Notes: generated by a model from the sequence alone, not told the origin. 64,000 bases of DNA from UBA1535 sp002323775 (GCA_031993545.1 DAMAHZ010000009.1:1-64000), one strand, 5' to 3'. Positions 19,128 to 27,667 are shown, counted from the first letter of the stretch. Program-made: numbers and translations.

Positions 19128-20354
19128 TTATTTATTAAATTTCTTTGTCAATTCAAGAACTCTGCCCTTTAATGTAGATAAGTCAGCCTTTTTGCTTATT
19201 GCTAGGTCCATGATGTCAGCTAGCTCTAGTATCTCTGCTTTCTTCATTCCTCTTGTTGTTATTGCAGGAGTTCCAATTCTTAGTCCACTTGTTATAAATG
19301 GAGATTGAGGATCAAAAGGAATAGTATTCTTGTTTGTAGTTATATGTATCTCATCAAGAAGCTTTTCAGCATCTTTTCCTGTTATATCCTTATTTCTTAA
19401 ATCTAATAGCATCAAGTGATTATCAGTTCCGCCAGAAACTAATCTAAATCCCTTTTCAGTTAATGCTTGTGCTAATATTTGAGCATTTTCTACAACTGAT
19501 TTTTGGTATTCTTTAAATTCTGGTCTTAATGCTTCTTCAAAGCATATTGCCTTAGCAGCTATAATATGCTCAAGCGGTCCACCTTGTATTCCAGGGAATA
19601 TCGCTTTATCAACTTGCTTAGCGAAATCTGCCTTGCAAAGTATAGCGCCTCCTCTTGGTCCTCTTAGTGTTTTGTGTGTAGTTGTTGTTACAAAATCAGC
19701 ATACTCCATTGGATTTGCATGTAAGCCTGCTGCTACAAGTCCAGCGATATGAGCCATATCAACCATGAAATATGCTCCAACTTCATCAGCTATACTTCTG
19801 AAAGCTTTAAAATCTATCGCTCTTGGGTAAGCACTTGCTCCGGCAACTATCAGCTTTGGCTGTTCCTTTTTAGCTATAGCTCTTACTTCATCATAATCAA
19901 TTTTTTCAGTTTCCTTATTAACTCCGTAGAATTTAACATCAAAATATTTTCCTGACATATTAACAGGTGATCCATGAGTTAAGTGTCCACCGTGTGATAA
20001 GTCCATACCAAGTATTTTATCTCCAGGCATTAAAATTGAGAAATATACTCCAAAGTTAGCGTTTGAGCCTGAGTGAGGCTGAACATTTGCATGGTCTGCA
20101 TTAAACAATTTCTTTAATCTATCGATTGCTAAATTTTCAACCTTATCAACGAATTCACAACCACCATAATATCTTTTTCCAGGATAACCTTCAGCATATT
20201 TATTAGTTAAATGACTTCCTGCTGCTTGCAATACTCTCTCTGAAACGAAGTTTTCAGAAGCAATAAGCTCAATATTAGTTTCTTGTCTTTCTTTTTCTTC
20301 CATCATAGCATTATAAAGTTCGCTATCAAATTCTTTAATTAAATCTAAATTCAT
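19128..20354 (-). CDS. glyA: Serine hydroxymethyltransferase
   Basis: PLP enzyme that interconverts serine and glycine with tetrahydrofolate. The 408-residue protein has ELIASENFVS, SHGGHLTHG, MVDMAHIAGLVA, and the lysine motif VTTTTHKTLRGPRGGAIL. GAGGAGA precedes the ATG. Its terminator is shared with the converging chemoreceptor operon. Together with sdaAA/sdaAB some 5 kb away it links glycine and serine use to one-carbon supply. Confidence 0.97.
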   Translation of the reverse strand: MNLDLIKEFDSELYNAMMEEKERQETNIELIASENFVSERVLQAAGSHLTNKYAEGYPGKRYYGGCEFVDKVENLAIDRLKKLFNADHANVQPHSGSNANFGVYFSILMPGDKILGMDLSHGGHLTHGSPVNMSGKYFDVKFYGVNKETEKIDYDEVRAIAKKEQPKLIVAGASAYPRAIDFKAFRSIADEVGAYFMVDMAHIAGLVAAGLHANPMEYADFVTTTTHKTLRGPRGGAILCKADFAKQVDKAIFPGIQGGPLEHIIAAKAICFEEALRPEFKEYQKSVVENAQILAQALTEKGFRLVSGGTDNHLMLLDLRNKDITGKDAEKLLDEIHITTNKNTIPFDPQSPFITSGLRIGTPAITTRGMKKAEILELADIMDLAISKKADLSTLKGRVLELTKKFNK

Positions 20355-20506
20355 TTGTCTTCTCCTCTGTTTTTATTTTTTAGGTTTTAATTCCCATTTA
20401 TAATCTTGGTATAATCAATAGGAATAAGATTTCCTCCTAATTATACAATAAAGTTTTTTAATATTATTTCCAGAGTGAATTTTTAACTCACTCTATATAT
20501 TATACA

Positions 20507-21760
20507 CTAAATATACTTTCTTGGCAATCTAAAAGATAAAGTGGAAGCAATTTCATATGAAATTGTACTCCTCATATTAGCGACATCTTCTATTGATAAT
20601 GCACCGTCGTGACTGTTTCCATATATTATAACCTCATCACCAATTTTTGGCTTGTCAATATTTGATAGGTCTATCATAAATTGGTCCATGCAAATTCTTC
20701 CTACAAGCAAGCATTTTTTTCCATTTACCATAACATAATAATTATTAGAAAGGCTTCTTGAAAAGCCATCTGCATATCCTATAGGAACTGTCCCAATTAC
20801 TGCTGGTTTTTTTGTCTTGAAAGTATGCTTATAGCTTATTCCGGTATTAGCTGGAACATTTTTAACATTTGCAAGCTTTGCCTTTAGCGTAATACAAGGC
20901 TCAATTCTCAAATTATCCTTATTTACCTCATCTGAGGGATAAAAACCAAGGAGCACTATACCCGGTCTAATCATATCAAAATGATATTCCGGCAAATCGA
21001 TTATGGCTGCACTATTAGCAGCGTGTTTTATTAGTATATCCACGTTTCTTTGTTTTAGCAAATCTATAAAATATTGAAATGCTTTCATCTGCATATGTGC
21101 AACAGATTTATCCTTATCATCAGCACTTGCAAAGTGAGTGAATATACCTTCAATATTTACATTGCTAAGCTCACTAATACTTTTTATTATATCCGCACTT
21201 TCAGGTGTTGTTATGAAACCAAGTCTATTCATTCCGGTTTCAACCTTTATATGGATTCTTGCTGTTTTGTCAAGCTCCTCAGCTATTTTATTCAGATAAG
21301 CAGCTTGTTCATGTGTATATATTGTTAATATTATGTTATTCATCACTGCTTCTTTAAAAGCAGCATCAGGAGTATATCCAAGAATTAAAATATCTTGAGT
21401 TTTTAAAGCATTTCTGAGTTCCAACGCCTCTGCAAATGTAGCTACACCAAGCATATCAACTCCGCTTTCAACATATAGCTTTGAAAGCTCTACAGCCCCC
21501 ATGCCGTAGCTATTTGCTTTTACAACAGCACATATTTTAACGTTTTCATTTATTTCTCTAGCTCTTTTTTTTATTTGTTCAAAATTATAAATTGCCTTTT
21601 TTGTATCTATTTCAACCCACGCCGCTCTATTTTTCACGTCTATATTAGTATTATTTATTGTCATTCCAATAAACTCATCTTCAGAAGCGATACAAACGTC
21701 CCCTAAAAAATCTGAATTCTCATCTGCACATTCTATGCTTACTTTCTCACTGCTCATCAT
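20507..21760 (-). CDS. alr: Alanine racemase with N-terminal extension
   Basis: PLP enzyme that makes D-alanine for peptidoglycan. The barrel starts at AAWVEIDTKKAIYNF. The PLP lysine is K81 in VVKANSYGMG (MG replaces the usual HG). GISYKHTF, GTVPIGYADGFSRSL and GRICMDQFMID follow. The longest frame begins at 21805 without a ribosome binding site. GGAGGG stands 11 bases before the ATG at 21760, so that start is used (417 residues). Even so, about 45 acidic residues precede the barrel, more than usual. The MocR regulator nearby is unrelated to this gene by orientation. Confidence 0.93.
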   Translation of the reverse strand: MMSSEKVSIECADENSDFLGDVCIASEDEFIGMTINNTNIDVKNRAAWVEIDTKKAIYNFEQIKKRAREINENVKICAVVKANSYGMGAVELSKLYVESGVDMLGVATFAEALELRNALKTQDILILGYTPDAAFKEAVMNNIILTIYTHEQAAYLNKIAEELDKTARIHIKVETGMNRLGFITTPESADIIKSISELSNVNIEGIFTHFASADDKDKSVAHMQMKAFQYFIDLLKQRNVDILIKHAANSAAIIDLPEYHFDMIRPGIVLLGFYPSDEVNKDNLRIEPCITLKAKLANVKNVPANTGISYKHTFKTKKPAVIGTVPIGYADGFSRSLSNNYYVMVNGKKCLLVGRICMDQFMIDLSNIDKPKIGDEVIIYGNSHDGALSIEDVANMRSTISYEIASTLSFRLPRKYI

Positions 21761-21830
21761 TTTTTCTTCAACCCTCCATATAGTTTCTACTAATTCAGCT
21801 TTCATACTATGATTATGCCAATGCTTTTAT

Positions 21831-21879
21831 TGCACAAGAACATCAGTCTCTCTTTTTTAGAAAGACTGGAACTTGTGCA
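21831..21879 (-). promoter_or_regulatory. Long two-part hairpin in the alr leader
   Basis: Outer arms TGCACAAG and CTTGTGCA, and inner arms of ten pairs with one mismatch (CAGTCT..., AGACTG...), separated by short internal loops. It lies 71 bases upstream of the alr start on the same strand and has no T-run after it, so it is more likely a leader structure than a terminator. Confidence 0.4.
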
Positions 21880-22017
21880 TAGTCTCGGCACATATTTCAC
21901 CGTTATTTATCATCTCTTTTGACCTTAAATATATATGTATTGCATAGATACTTTATTCCAAAAATAAAATAAAATCAAGAATTATTTTTGGAATTTATAA
22001 TATTTTTTTATAAAAAT

Positions 22018-22048
22018 AAAAATCCTTAGATTTTGTCTCAGGATTTTT
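22018..22048. terminator. Hairpin between the Nim-like gene and alr
   Basis: AAAAATCCT and AGGATTTTT arms around a 13-base loop. T-runs on both sides would allow either direction. It lies between two same-strand genes, 57 bp beyond the stronger hairpin of the Nim-like gene. Confidence 0.5.
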
Positions 22049-22104
22049 CTGCATTATATGTAAAGTTTGGAACAATAATGAATAGTCCTATTTCTCCAAA
22101 TAAA

Positions 22105-22145
22105 AAAAGACATGCTATTCATTTGATAAAAATGCTATGTCTTTT
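22105..22145 (-). terminator. Terminator of the Nim-like gene
   Basis: AAAAGACAT and ATGTCTTTT arms around a 23-base loop that has further short pairings. On the minus strand TTTTATTTGG follows. It begins about 45 bp after the Nim-like stop. Confidence 0.6.
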
Positions 22146-22190
22146 GGTATAAAATTATGTCAGAAAAGATATCTTATTTGTTTTACATCC

Positions 22191-22664
22191 TCAATCGTAA
22201 TATTTTCCTGTCATATCCAGTATCTGTACCTGAATAACCGCAGTTCCTCTCACCATATTTTCCAGCAAAATAGTATCAGAAAGGTGAGGTGTATATTTTT
22301 TTACAATCTCCATTAGAACTTCTTGTTTACAATCGACATCTGTAACCAAGGTAGCCATGCCTGAAAGAATTACACTTTCATATTTCGTGTTTGTATCACA
22401 GGCTTTTCCACTTGGATCAAGTAGTAAGCTATCCATTTCATACGCAGTTATACTTACACGAGGGTTTGCTTTGATATTGTCAACCTTTGTACCCTTTGGC
22501 AGACCGTGCATATAAATAAAGCCGTTGTGATAGATATGGTGCATTGGTGTGACATAAGGCGTGCCATCCGTATTCAGCGTAGCGATGCTGCACGTTGCAG
22601 TCCGATTCAGCAAATCCTCAATTTTTTCCTTTGTCATCATATGGGTTTTCATTCTGTGTTGCAT
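22191..22664 (-). CDS. Nim-like PNPOx-fold flavin protein
   Basis: A 157-residue protein of the pyridoxamine 5'-phosphate oxidase fold, NimA-like branch: TCSIATLNTDGTPYVTPMHHIY, then YMHGLPKGTKVDNIKANPRVSI. Members bind FMN or PLP-like cofactors; some reduce nitroimidazoles, most have unknown substrates. AAGGAGG precedes the ATG. It is transcribed divergently from the MocR regulator at 22780 and shares a 115-bp region holding both promoters and a dyad, so MocR control is likely (inference). Confidence 0.88.
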   Translation of the reverse strand: MQHRMKTHMMTKEKIEDLLNRTATCSIATLNTDGTPYVTPMHHIYHNGFIYMHGLPKGTKVDNIKANPRVSITAYEMDSLLLDPSGKACDTNTKYESVILSGMATLVTDVDCKQEVLMEIVKKYTPHLSDTILLENMVRGTAVIQVQILDMTGKYYD

Positions 22665-22689
22665 TGTTTTGTTCCTCCTTGATAAAAAC

Positions 22690-22719
22690 TTGACTTTTTA
22701 TTGTATTATACAGTATAAT
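22690..22719 (+). promoter_or_regulatory. Promoter of the MocR gene
   Basis: TTGACT at 22690-22695, 18 bases, TATAAT at 22714-22719. Its -10 box overlaps the -10 box of the opposite promoter. Confidence 0.6.
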
Positions 22720-22740
22720 TGTTACTATTAAAAGTGACAA
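22712..22740 (-). promoter_or_regulatory. Promoter of the Nim-like gene
   Basis: On the minus strand TTGTCA (22735-22740), 17 bases, TATACT (22712-22717). It lies within the dyad at 22717-22742, so a protein bound there would block it. Confidence 0.6.
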
Positions 22741-22742
22741 TT
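22717..22742. promoter_or_regulatory. Candidate MocR operator
   Basis: AATTGTTACT, six bases, AGTGACAATT: ten-base inverted arms with one mismatch. It covers the whole minus-strand promoter spacer and -35 box and lies just after the plus-strand -10 box. The position fits a regulator that represses itself and controls the neighbour. Confidence 0.5.
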
Positions 22743-22779
22743 TTTAAAATATGTATAGGTACGATTTGGAGGTAGGCAG

Positions 22780-24177
22780 ATGTTAATTATAGACAAACAT
22801 TCATATGAACCGTTATATATACAAATTTATCAACAATTAAAAAATAAAATTATATCTGGCGAATTATGCGAGGGAAGTGTGCTACCATCAATCAGAACAT
22901 TGGCTGCAACACTCATGGTCGCAAGAAACACTGTTGACAGTGCGTATCAGCAGCTTTGTTCTGAAGGTTATGTTCTTGGAAAGGTGGGCAGTGGCTATAA
23001 AGTGCAAAAGATAGACATACCAAACATGGTTCATCCAAACGCTAAACTGCTTGATTTTACAAATGTTGTAGAAGAAGTGCAAGTATCGGACACTGTAAAG
23101 TATGATTTCCAATATGGTAAACTGGATATTGCAAACTTTCCACTTCGTATTTGGCGAAAACTACTCAATTATGTATTGCTGTCCGATGAAGTCAGGGGAA
23201 TCACTGATTATAATGAAAAAAAAGGTGATTTGGCACTTCGAATTCAGATTATGAAATATCTTCATGAATCCAGAGGTGTCATTTGCAGACCAGAACAGAT
23301 TATTCTTTGTTCCGGAGCAATGTCTGCATTGAGCCTCATTTGCAAATTGTTCGATACGAAAACTGTTGCAATAGAAGATCCGAGTTTTGATAGTGCAAGA
23401 GAAATCTTTGTCAATCATGGCTATAGGCTTAACCCCGTCTCTCTTGCAAGCGATGGTATTGATTTAGAGCAGCTAAAAGTATTAGATACAAAACTTTTAT
23501 ACACGACCCCATCACATCAGTTTCCCACTGGTATTGTCATGCCTATCAATAAACGCCTGCACCTTTTAGATTGGGCAAACCAAAACGGTGCATATATTAT
23601 CGAGGATGATTATGACAGTGAACTGCGTTATAACAGCAGGCCTATCCCCTCTATTCATTCACTTGACCAAAATGGTCGGGTAATTTACATCAACAGCTTT
23701 TCCAAAGCACTTGCTCCTGGTCTTCGAATGGGTTTTGTTGTTTTACCGCAAGCATTGCTAGAAAAATACAACTTCAATTTTTCAAATTATAACTGCTCTA
23801 TCCCTTGGCTTGAACAGAAAGTCATGTATCACTTTATGGAGCAAGGGCATTGGAATAGGTTTCTGAATAAAATATCGGTATCTAATAAACGAAGGCATGA
23901 TATATTAATCAGCACTATAAATAGTCAGATGAGCAAGCATACTACAATATACGGCAAAAACGCAGGTTTGCATATTCTATTAGAAGTAGATAATGGTATG
24001 TCCGAACACGAGCTCATAGAAGCTGCCAGCCAGGTCGATGTCAAAGTTTATCCGGTATCAAATTATTGGATTAATGCACAAAACTACTCCAATAATATGG
24101 TTCTAATCGGATACAGCAGTTTATCAGAAGATGAAATTTTGGAGGGCATCGTCCGTTTGTCCTCTGCTTGGTTTTAA
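22780..24177 (+). CDS. MocR/PdxR-type regulator (GntR HTH fused to aminotransferase)
   Basis: A 465-residue fusion. The N-terminal GntR winged HTH (LYIQIYQQLKNKIISGEL..LPSIRTLAATLMVARNTVDSAYQQL) is about residues 8-75. A class I aminotransferase-like domain fills the rest, with the PLP lysine motif INSFSKALAPGLRMGFV. Such proteins sense PLP or an amino compound and control pyridoxal or amino-acid genes. GGAGG precedes the ATG. No pdxST genes are in the window, and the divergent Nim-like gene is its nearest target. Both belong to families linked to PLP-like cofactors, which supports the pairing but does not prove it. Confidence 0.94.
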   Translation: MLIIDKHSYEPLYIQIYQQLKNKIISGELCEGSVLPSIRTLAATLMVARNTVDSAYQQLCSEGYVLGKVGSGYKVQKIDIPNMVHPNAKLLDFTNVVEEVQVSDTVKYDFQYGKLDIANFPLRIWRKLLNYVLLSDEVRGITDYNEKKGDLALRIQIMKYLHESRGVICRPEQIILCSGAMSALSLICKLFDTKTVAIEDPSFDSAREIFVNHGYRLNPVSLASDGIDLEQLKVLDTKLLYTTPSHQFPTGIVMPINKRLHLLDWANQNGAYIIEDDYDSELRYNSRPIPSIHSLDQNGRVIYINSFSKALAPGLRMGFVVLPQALLEKYNFNFSNYNCSIPWLEQKVMYHFMEQGHWNRFLNKISVSNKRRHDILISTINSQMSKHTTIYGKNAGLHILLEVDNGMSEHELIEAASQVDVKVYPVSNYWINAQNYSNNMVLIGYSSLSEDEILEGIVRLSSAWF

Positions 24178-24283
24178 TCCAATAAAAACAAATTACTCAA
24201 ATAAAAAACATACCTTTTGGCTCTGTGCCAAGAGATATGCTTTTATGTGGGATATTTTTACCCCTCATTCACTACGGATTTAA

Positions 24284-24760
24284 TTACTTCGCTGTTTTAT
24301 TGATAAAATCAACCTCATATTTCCATTCACCGTATTTTTTTGTGTTGTCAGTAATCGTACCCTCTGTTAGGATGATACGCAGAACGATTGAGTTCGGATT
24401 GTCCTCGTCGCCAACTTCATCGAACCAATCGAAGATTTTTTTAAATTTCGCTCTGATTTCTGCATTCTTCTCGTCCTTAACCCAACCTAGATTTTCAGCC
24501 GTGCCCTGTAAAGCGTACCAGTCCAAGCCACTGACAGAAACCTCGTTATTTTTCTCAATTTGCAGCATTTTATTTTTTCTTGCGTCTGTAGAAACATAAA
24601 ACACGCCGTCTTCATAATAAGCACAAACCATACGGACAGCAGGGCGTGGATTGCCGGCAACATTCGAAGATAGTGATATTGTCGCAAGGGCAATAACTTC
24701 TTCCTTACCATTTCCACAACGTTCCTCCATAAGTTTCATTGCATTTTCGTATTTGCTCAT
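24284..24760 (-). CDS. PNPOx-fold protein, general stress protein 26-like
   Basis: A 158-residue protein of the pyridoxamine phosphate oxidase-like group: VIALATISLSSNVAGNPRPAVRMVCAYYEDGVFYVSTDARKNKMLQIEKN. These bind flavin and are often annotated as stress proteins. AAAGGGAG precedes the ATG. It faces the MocR gene end to end (106 bp between stops) and follows the MerR-DUF6273 pair after 74 bp on the same strand. It could extend that transcript, but I see no clear terminator or promoter to decide. Confidence 0.83.
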   Translation of the reverse strand: MSKYENAMKLMEERCGNGKEEVIALATISLSSNVAGNPRPAVRMVCAYYEDGVFYVSTDARKNKMLQIEKNNEVSVSGLDWYALQGTAENLGWVKDEKNAEIRAKFKKIFDWFDEVGDEDNPNSIVLRIILTEGTITDNTKKYGEWKYEVDFINKTAK

Positions 24761-24834
24761 TTTAAAATTTCTCCCTTTAAATTTTTATTTTATGTTGTAA
24801 CTATATTGAAACCATTTTAAACACAGTTCGAGAC

Positions 24835-25461
24835 TTACACTTTCAACTTTAGCCACAAAGCTGGACGAACGCCGCCGCTGTTATCACCTGCTAAAGGGTG
24901 AATCGTGTTGCTGCTGTAACGGAAAGTGCCATTTCCCTGAATTCCTATATTGCCATCGCCGTGGATATATACGGCTCTCCTATTGTCACGCCCGGGCGAC
25001 CGAAGCCACCACCACCATACATACCCGTCAAATTTCGATCTTCGCTTGCTGTTGTTTTCATCTTTCTTTTGAAACCAATATCGTTGTTTGGCACTGCGAT
25101 TTTCAAGGTTTTTACTGCTGTCACCAAAGTATTTACATACTGTTTCTTCAATATCTAAAAGAAATATGTAATCCCATGTATCTTCTCCGCCTCTTGAACC
25201 ATACCACTGATTATCGCAGTTTTTATTTAATACTGAAATAATTCTTGATTTATCAGTTGCGGTGAATCTATCATAAAATTCACCGTTAAGATATTTTCTT
25301 AACGAGCAGTCAGCCCATGTTATATCGTTACGAGCGTCATGGTAAGCACGTTGTTCTATTATTTCTTCAGTTATAATTAAAACTGCATTTTCTTGCGTGT
25401 CAAGCACACGCCAGTTGTAATCACCGAATGAAATTATCGAGCCAATTTTATAATCTTCCAT
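24835..25461 (-). CDS. DUF6273 domain protein
   Basis: A 208-residue protein of the DUF6273 family, known from the late motif YVWWWWLRSPG, the following GDGNI repeat-like strand and GVRPALWLKL at the end. The start (IGSIISFGDYNWRVLD) is also typical. The function of the family is unknown; members are common in gut clostridia, often in larger surface or secreted proteins. There is no signal peptide here. AGGAGAAG lies over the stop of the MerR gene, whose TAA is one base from this ATG, so translation is coupled and the MerR protein probably controls it. Confidence 0.85.
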   Translation of the reverse strand: MEDYKIGSIISFGDYNWRVLDTQENAVLIITEEIIEQRAYHDARNDITWADCSLRKYLNGEFYDRFTATDKSRIISVLNKNCDNQWYGSRGGEDTWDYIFLLDIEETVCKYFGDSSKNLENRSAKQRYWFQKKDENNSKRRSKFDGYVWWWWLRSPGRDNRRAVYIHGDGNIGIQGNGTFRYSSNTIHPLAGDNSGGVRPALWLKLKV

Positions 25462-25462
25462 T

Positions 25463-26461
25463 TTACTTCTCCTTAATCGGAATTAGTATATCAAGCTGCA
25501 AATTCTCCATTTTACCGTTTTGAACAAAATTATAAAAATTTAATGTTTCTTCAAAATTTTGAGTCACATGTGATTCCGGCAATACCCAGCGAGGAGAATT
25601 CCAGTCTATATCATATTTTTCACTGTCAGTTACCCATTTTTCCAAATGACCTCTGTCAGCAAAATCCCATGTCCTCAACACATGAGCGGCATATAAGCCT
25701 CCATCAAAAGTTCGTTTTACAAGAGGCACAGGTACCTCCATGTCATCGGGAACTGATACCCACATTTCATATCCACGTGGGGCTTCCTCTATTCCTGATG
25801 GTTTTATATTGCAGTCAAAACCGAAACTCCTAGCATCAGGTTTGATTTTTAGCAATTCGCTTTTTATTACAAATTGTGCAATCATGTAAGCCGATTTACC
25901 TTCGCAATCTTCTCCCGAAGCGTAGGCGGCAGCCACAGTCATTGGCGGCAAATATACAATACGAACATCTTTGTCTTCCAGCTTGCTTAAATTTTCGTTT
26001 GCTTTGTTTAATTCTTCCATCGATACATTCTCCTTAATTTTATTTTCGGAAAATGAAAGGGCACTTACTACGGCAAGCATGGTTTTGTCGTTTAATATAT
26101 CAAGTTTCAAATGCACGTCCGCCTTTTCTTGTAAATCGTCCACGAAACGTGTTAATATTGACCTAACAGCAGATAAAGCCGTTATTTGTTCGTCAATCTC
26201 GATGATGTTCTGCTTGAAGATTTCGATAACCACTACAGCATTTTGATTGTTGAGAATGTCTTTTATTTGTTTCATCGGGATTTGAAGTTTACGCAGAATG
26301 ATGATTTGTTGTAGACGTTTTATCGCATCTTCGTCGTAAACCCTATACGCATAATCATCTTTGCGTCTGCTTTTTATCAACCCGATTTCTTCATAATAGC
26401 AAAGCATTCTTCTTGAAACACCGTAATCCAATGAAATTTGTCTTATAGTTTTTAGTTCCAT
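25463..26461 (-). CDS. MerR-family regulator with GyrI-like effector domain
   Basis: A 332-residue regulator. The MerR HTH (IRQISLDYGVSRRMLCYYEEIGLI..YRVYDEDAIKRLQQI) occupies the first 70 residues, a coiled-coil helix follows to about 120, and the C-terminal half resembles GyrI/AraC-type ligand-binding domains (PPMTVAAAYASGED, APRGYEMWVSVPDD). These bind hydrophobic drugs or metabolites. AGAAAGGA precedes the ATG. The promoter upstream has the 19-bp spacer and central dyad diagnostic of MerR control, so the gene is very likely self-regulated together with the DUF6273 gene. Confidence 0.92.
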   Translation of the reverse strand: MELKTIRQISLDYGVSRRMLCYYEEIGLIKSRRKDDYAYRVYDEDAIKRLQQIIILRKLQIPMKQIKDILNNQNAVVVIEIFKQNIIEIDEQITALSAVRSILTRFVDDLQEKADVHLKLDILNDKTMLAVVSALSFSENKIKENVSMEELNKANENLSKLEDKDVRIVYLPPMTVAAAYASGEDCEGKSAYMIAQFVIKSELLKIKPDARSFGFDCNIKPSGIEEAPRGYEMWVSVPDDMEVPVPLVKRTFDGGLYAAHVLRTWDFADRGHLEKWVTDSEKYDIDWNSPRWVLPESHVTQNFEETLNFYNFVQNGKMENLQLDILIPIKEK

Positions 26462-26491
26462 GATTTTTTCCTTTCTGTTTCCTCAATATTA

Positions 26492-26522
26492 AGTATAAAC
26501 CGTTACACGGTGTGTGAGTCAA
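26492..26522 (-). promoter_or_regulatory. MerR-type promoter with 19-bp spacer and dyad
   Basis: On the minus strand TTGACT (26517-26522), exactly 19 bases, TATACT (26492-26497). The spacer holds the dyad ACCGT-N3-ACGGT (26499-26511). A 19-bp spacer with a dyad between the boxes is the hallmark of MerR-controlled promoters. It fires into the MerR gene itself. Confidence 0.75.
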
Positions 26523-26799
26523 GGGATATTTTAAAATATTTTATATCAATATTCGGATTTAAGCAAGTCCTCAAATTTTTTCTAACGACATTTCACCAAA
26601 GAGCCAATATTGGCACACTTTGTTTGAAACTGATTGCTATTAAAATTGGGATAGTAAAAAGAATAAACAAAAACCCATCGGCTATCATTTCGATAGACGA
26701 TGGGTTTGTATTACCTTTATTTGAAGCAATAGTAATCATTGAAAACAAAGCGCTGACTTACACAACGCCTGCCAAAATAAAAGTTTATAGCCAGCATAA
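26523..26799. other. Intergenic stretch upstream of the MerR gene
   Basis: No gene seen. A plus-strand open frame of 103 codons across it lacks a ribosome binding site and crosses the hairpin at 26671-26707, so I do not accept it. That hairpin has AAACCCATCG and CGATGGGTTT arms plus a five-pair inner stem (CTATC/GATAG) after a one-base mismatch. Confidence 0.4.
26671..26707. terminator. Hairpin beyond the VOC gene
   Basis: Ten-base outer arms and five-base inner arms with a G/A mismatch between, loop ATTT plus one base. It lies about 95 bp beyond the stop of the minus-strand VOC gene and could terminate it, although the T-run after it on that strand is short. Confidence 0.4.
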
Positions 26800-27144
26800 C
26801 TACTTTTCTTCTCTCTCTTGAAAAATACTTATCTTATTTTTGTCGGGGTCAATAAACCAAAATGAATATGCACCCCACGGCTTTCTTTCAGGTGGTGATA
26901 TTACCTCAAGGTCTGGGATTTCCTGCAACAACCGCTTGTATTCCGCATCCAAATCATCAACGCCAAATATTAACCAAATATTTTTATCCTTTGCTACAGT
27001 TACGCCTCCCGGATTATAAACAGCAATTTCACCAAATCCATAATGATTATCCTCTACAAACGGTTCCTTTTGCAGAACAATTTTGTAAAATTGTGCGAGA
27101 CGAGATGCGTTGTCAGTCTCAATACATACTCCACCAAATTTCAT
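26800..27144 (-). CDS. VOC (glyoxalase/bleomycin-resistance fold) protein
   Basis: A 114-residue single-domain VOC protein: FGGVCIETDNASRLAQFYKIVLQKE at the start, WLIFGVDDLDAEYKRLL in the middle and SFWFIDPDKNKISIFQE at the end, with the two beta-alpha-beta modules of the fold. Substrate unknown; the family includes glyoxalases, dioxygenases and drug-binding proteins. It is one of two VOC genes that flank the tRNA pair. They are not close copies of each other. Confidence 0.85.
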   Translation of the reverse strand: MKFGGVCIETDNASRLAQFYKIVLQKEPFVEDNHYGFGEIAVYNPGGVTVAKDKNIWLIFGVDDLDAEYKRLLQEIPDLEVISPPERKPWGAYSFWFIDPDKNKISIFQEREEK

Positions 27145-27314
27145 GACTTTTCCCCTTAAAATAGATTTTTCATTCTATCATATCAAGTAAAAAACAATCT
27201 GCTCTATTCAAAATATAAATTACTCAAAGTGCAAACTGCATGATAAACTCCTGTTTATCTGTATGTCATAAAAATAATTTATCTTTATTATAGTTTGTTA
27301 TAGTACAAAAAGAT

Positions 27315-27344
27315 ACAGACAAACTCTTGTCGAAATTTGTCTGT
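27315..27344 (-). terminator. Terminator of tRNA-Arg
   Basis: ACAGACAAA and TTTGTCTGT arms, with CTTTTTGT following on the minus strand after two bases. It lies directly beyond the tRNA 3' end. Confidence 0.6.
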
Positions 27345-27350
27345 TTTTTC

Positions 27351-27429
27351 TGGTGCACCCGAGAGGAATCGAACCTCCGCAAAACACGCCTTAGGAGGGC
27401 GCTGCTCTATCCTACTGAGCTACGGATGC
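27351..27429 (-). tRNA. tRNA-Arg (anticodon CCT)
   Basis: On the minus strand: acceptor GCATCCG/CGGGTGC with one T:G pair, D-arm GCTC/GAGC, anticodon stem GCGCC/GGCGT with loop CTCCTAA (anticodon CCT), T-arm GGAGG-TTCGATT-CCTCT, discriminator A and an encoded CCA. The variable loop counts as seven bases, slightly long for a class I tRNA. It reads AGG codons. Confidence 0.95.
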
Positions 27430-27546
27430 GCTTTTAACAATATTGATTTTACAATAAAAATAACCATTTGTCAATAAAATTTATTTTCATTGTAAAAAAT
27501 GTATAGAAATTTTATTGATAATGTGGTAGAATTTATTTAAGAATTT

Positions 27547-27623
27547 GAAGGTGTAGCTCAGCTGGTTAGAGTACTTGCTTGACATGCAAGGGGTCGATGG
27601 TTCGATTCCATTCATCTTCACCA
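27547..27623 (+). tRNA. tRNA-Val (anticodon GAC)
   Basis: Acceptor GAAGGTG/CATCTTC, D-arm GCTC/GAGT, anticodon stem CTTGC/GCAAG with loop TTGACAT (anticodon GAC), T-loop TTCGATT, discriminator A, encoded CCA. It is divergent from tRNA-Arg, 117 bp away. It is followed by its own terminator. Confidence 0.96.
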
Positions 27624-27628
27624 AAGAC

Positions 27629-27667
27629 ATCCCTATGATATCGTTAATTTTACTGTATCATAGGGAT
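27629..27667 (+). terminator. Terminator of tRNA-Val
   Basis: Perfect 12-bp stem ATCCCTATGATA/TATCATAGGGAT with a 15-base loop, then ATTTTAT. It begins six bases after the CCA end. Confidence 0.75.

Noticed and set aside
26510..26821. 103-codon plus-strand open frame upstream of the MerR gene
   Set aside because: It begins in the MerR promoter, has no RBS and crosses a hairpin and the end of the VOC gene.
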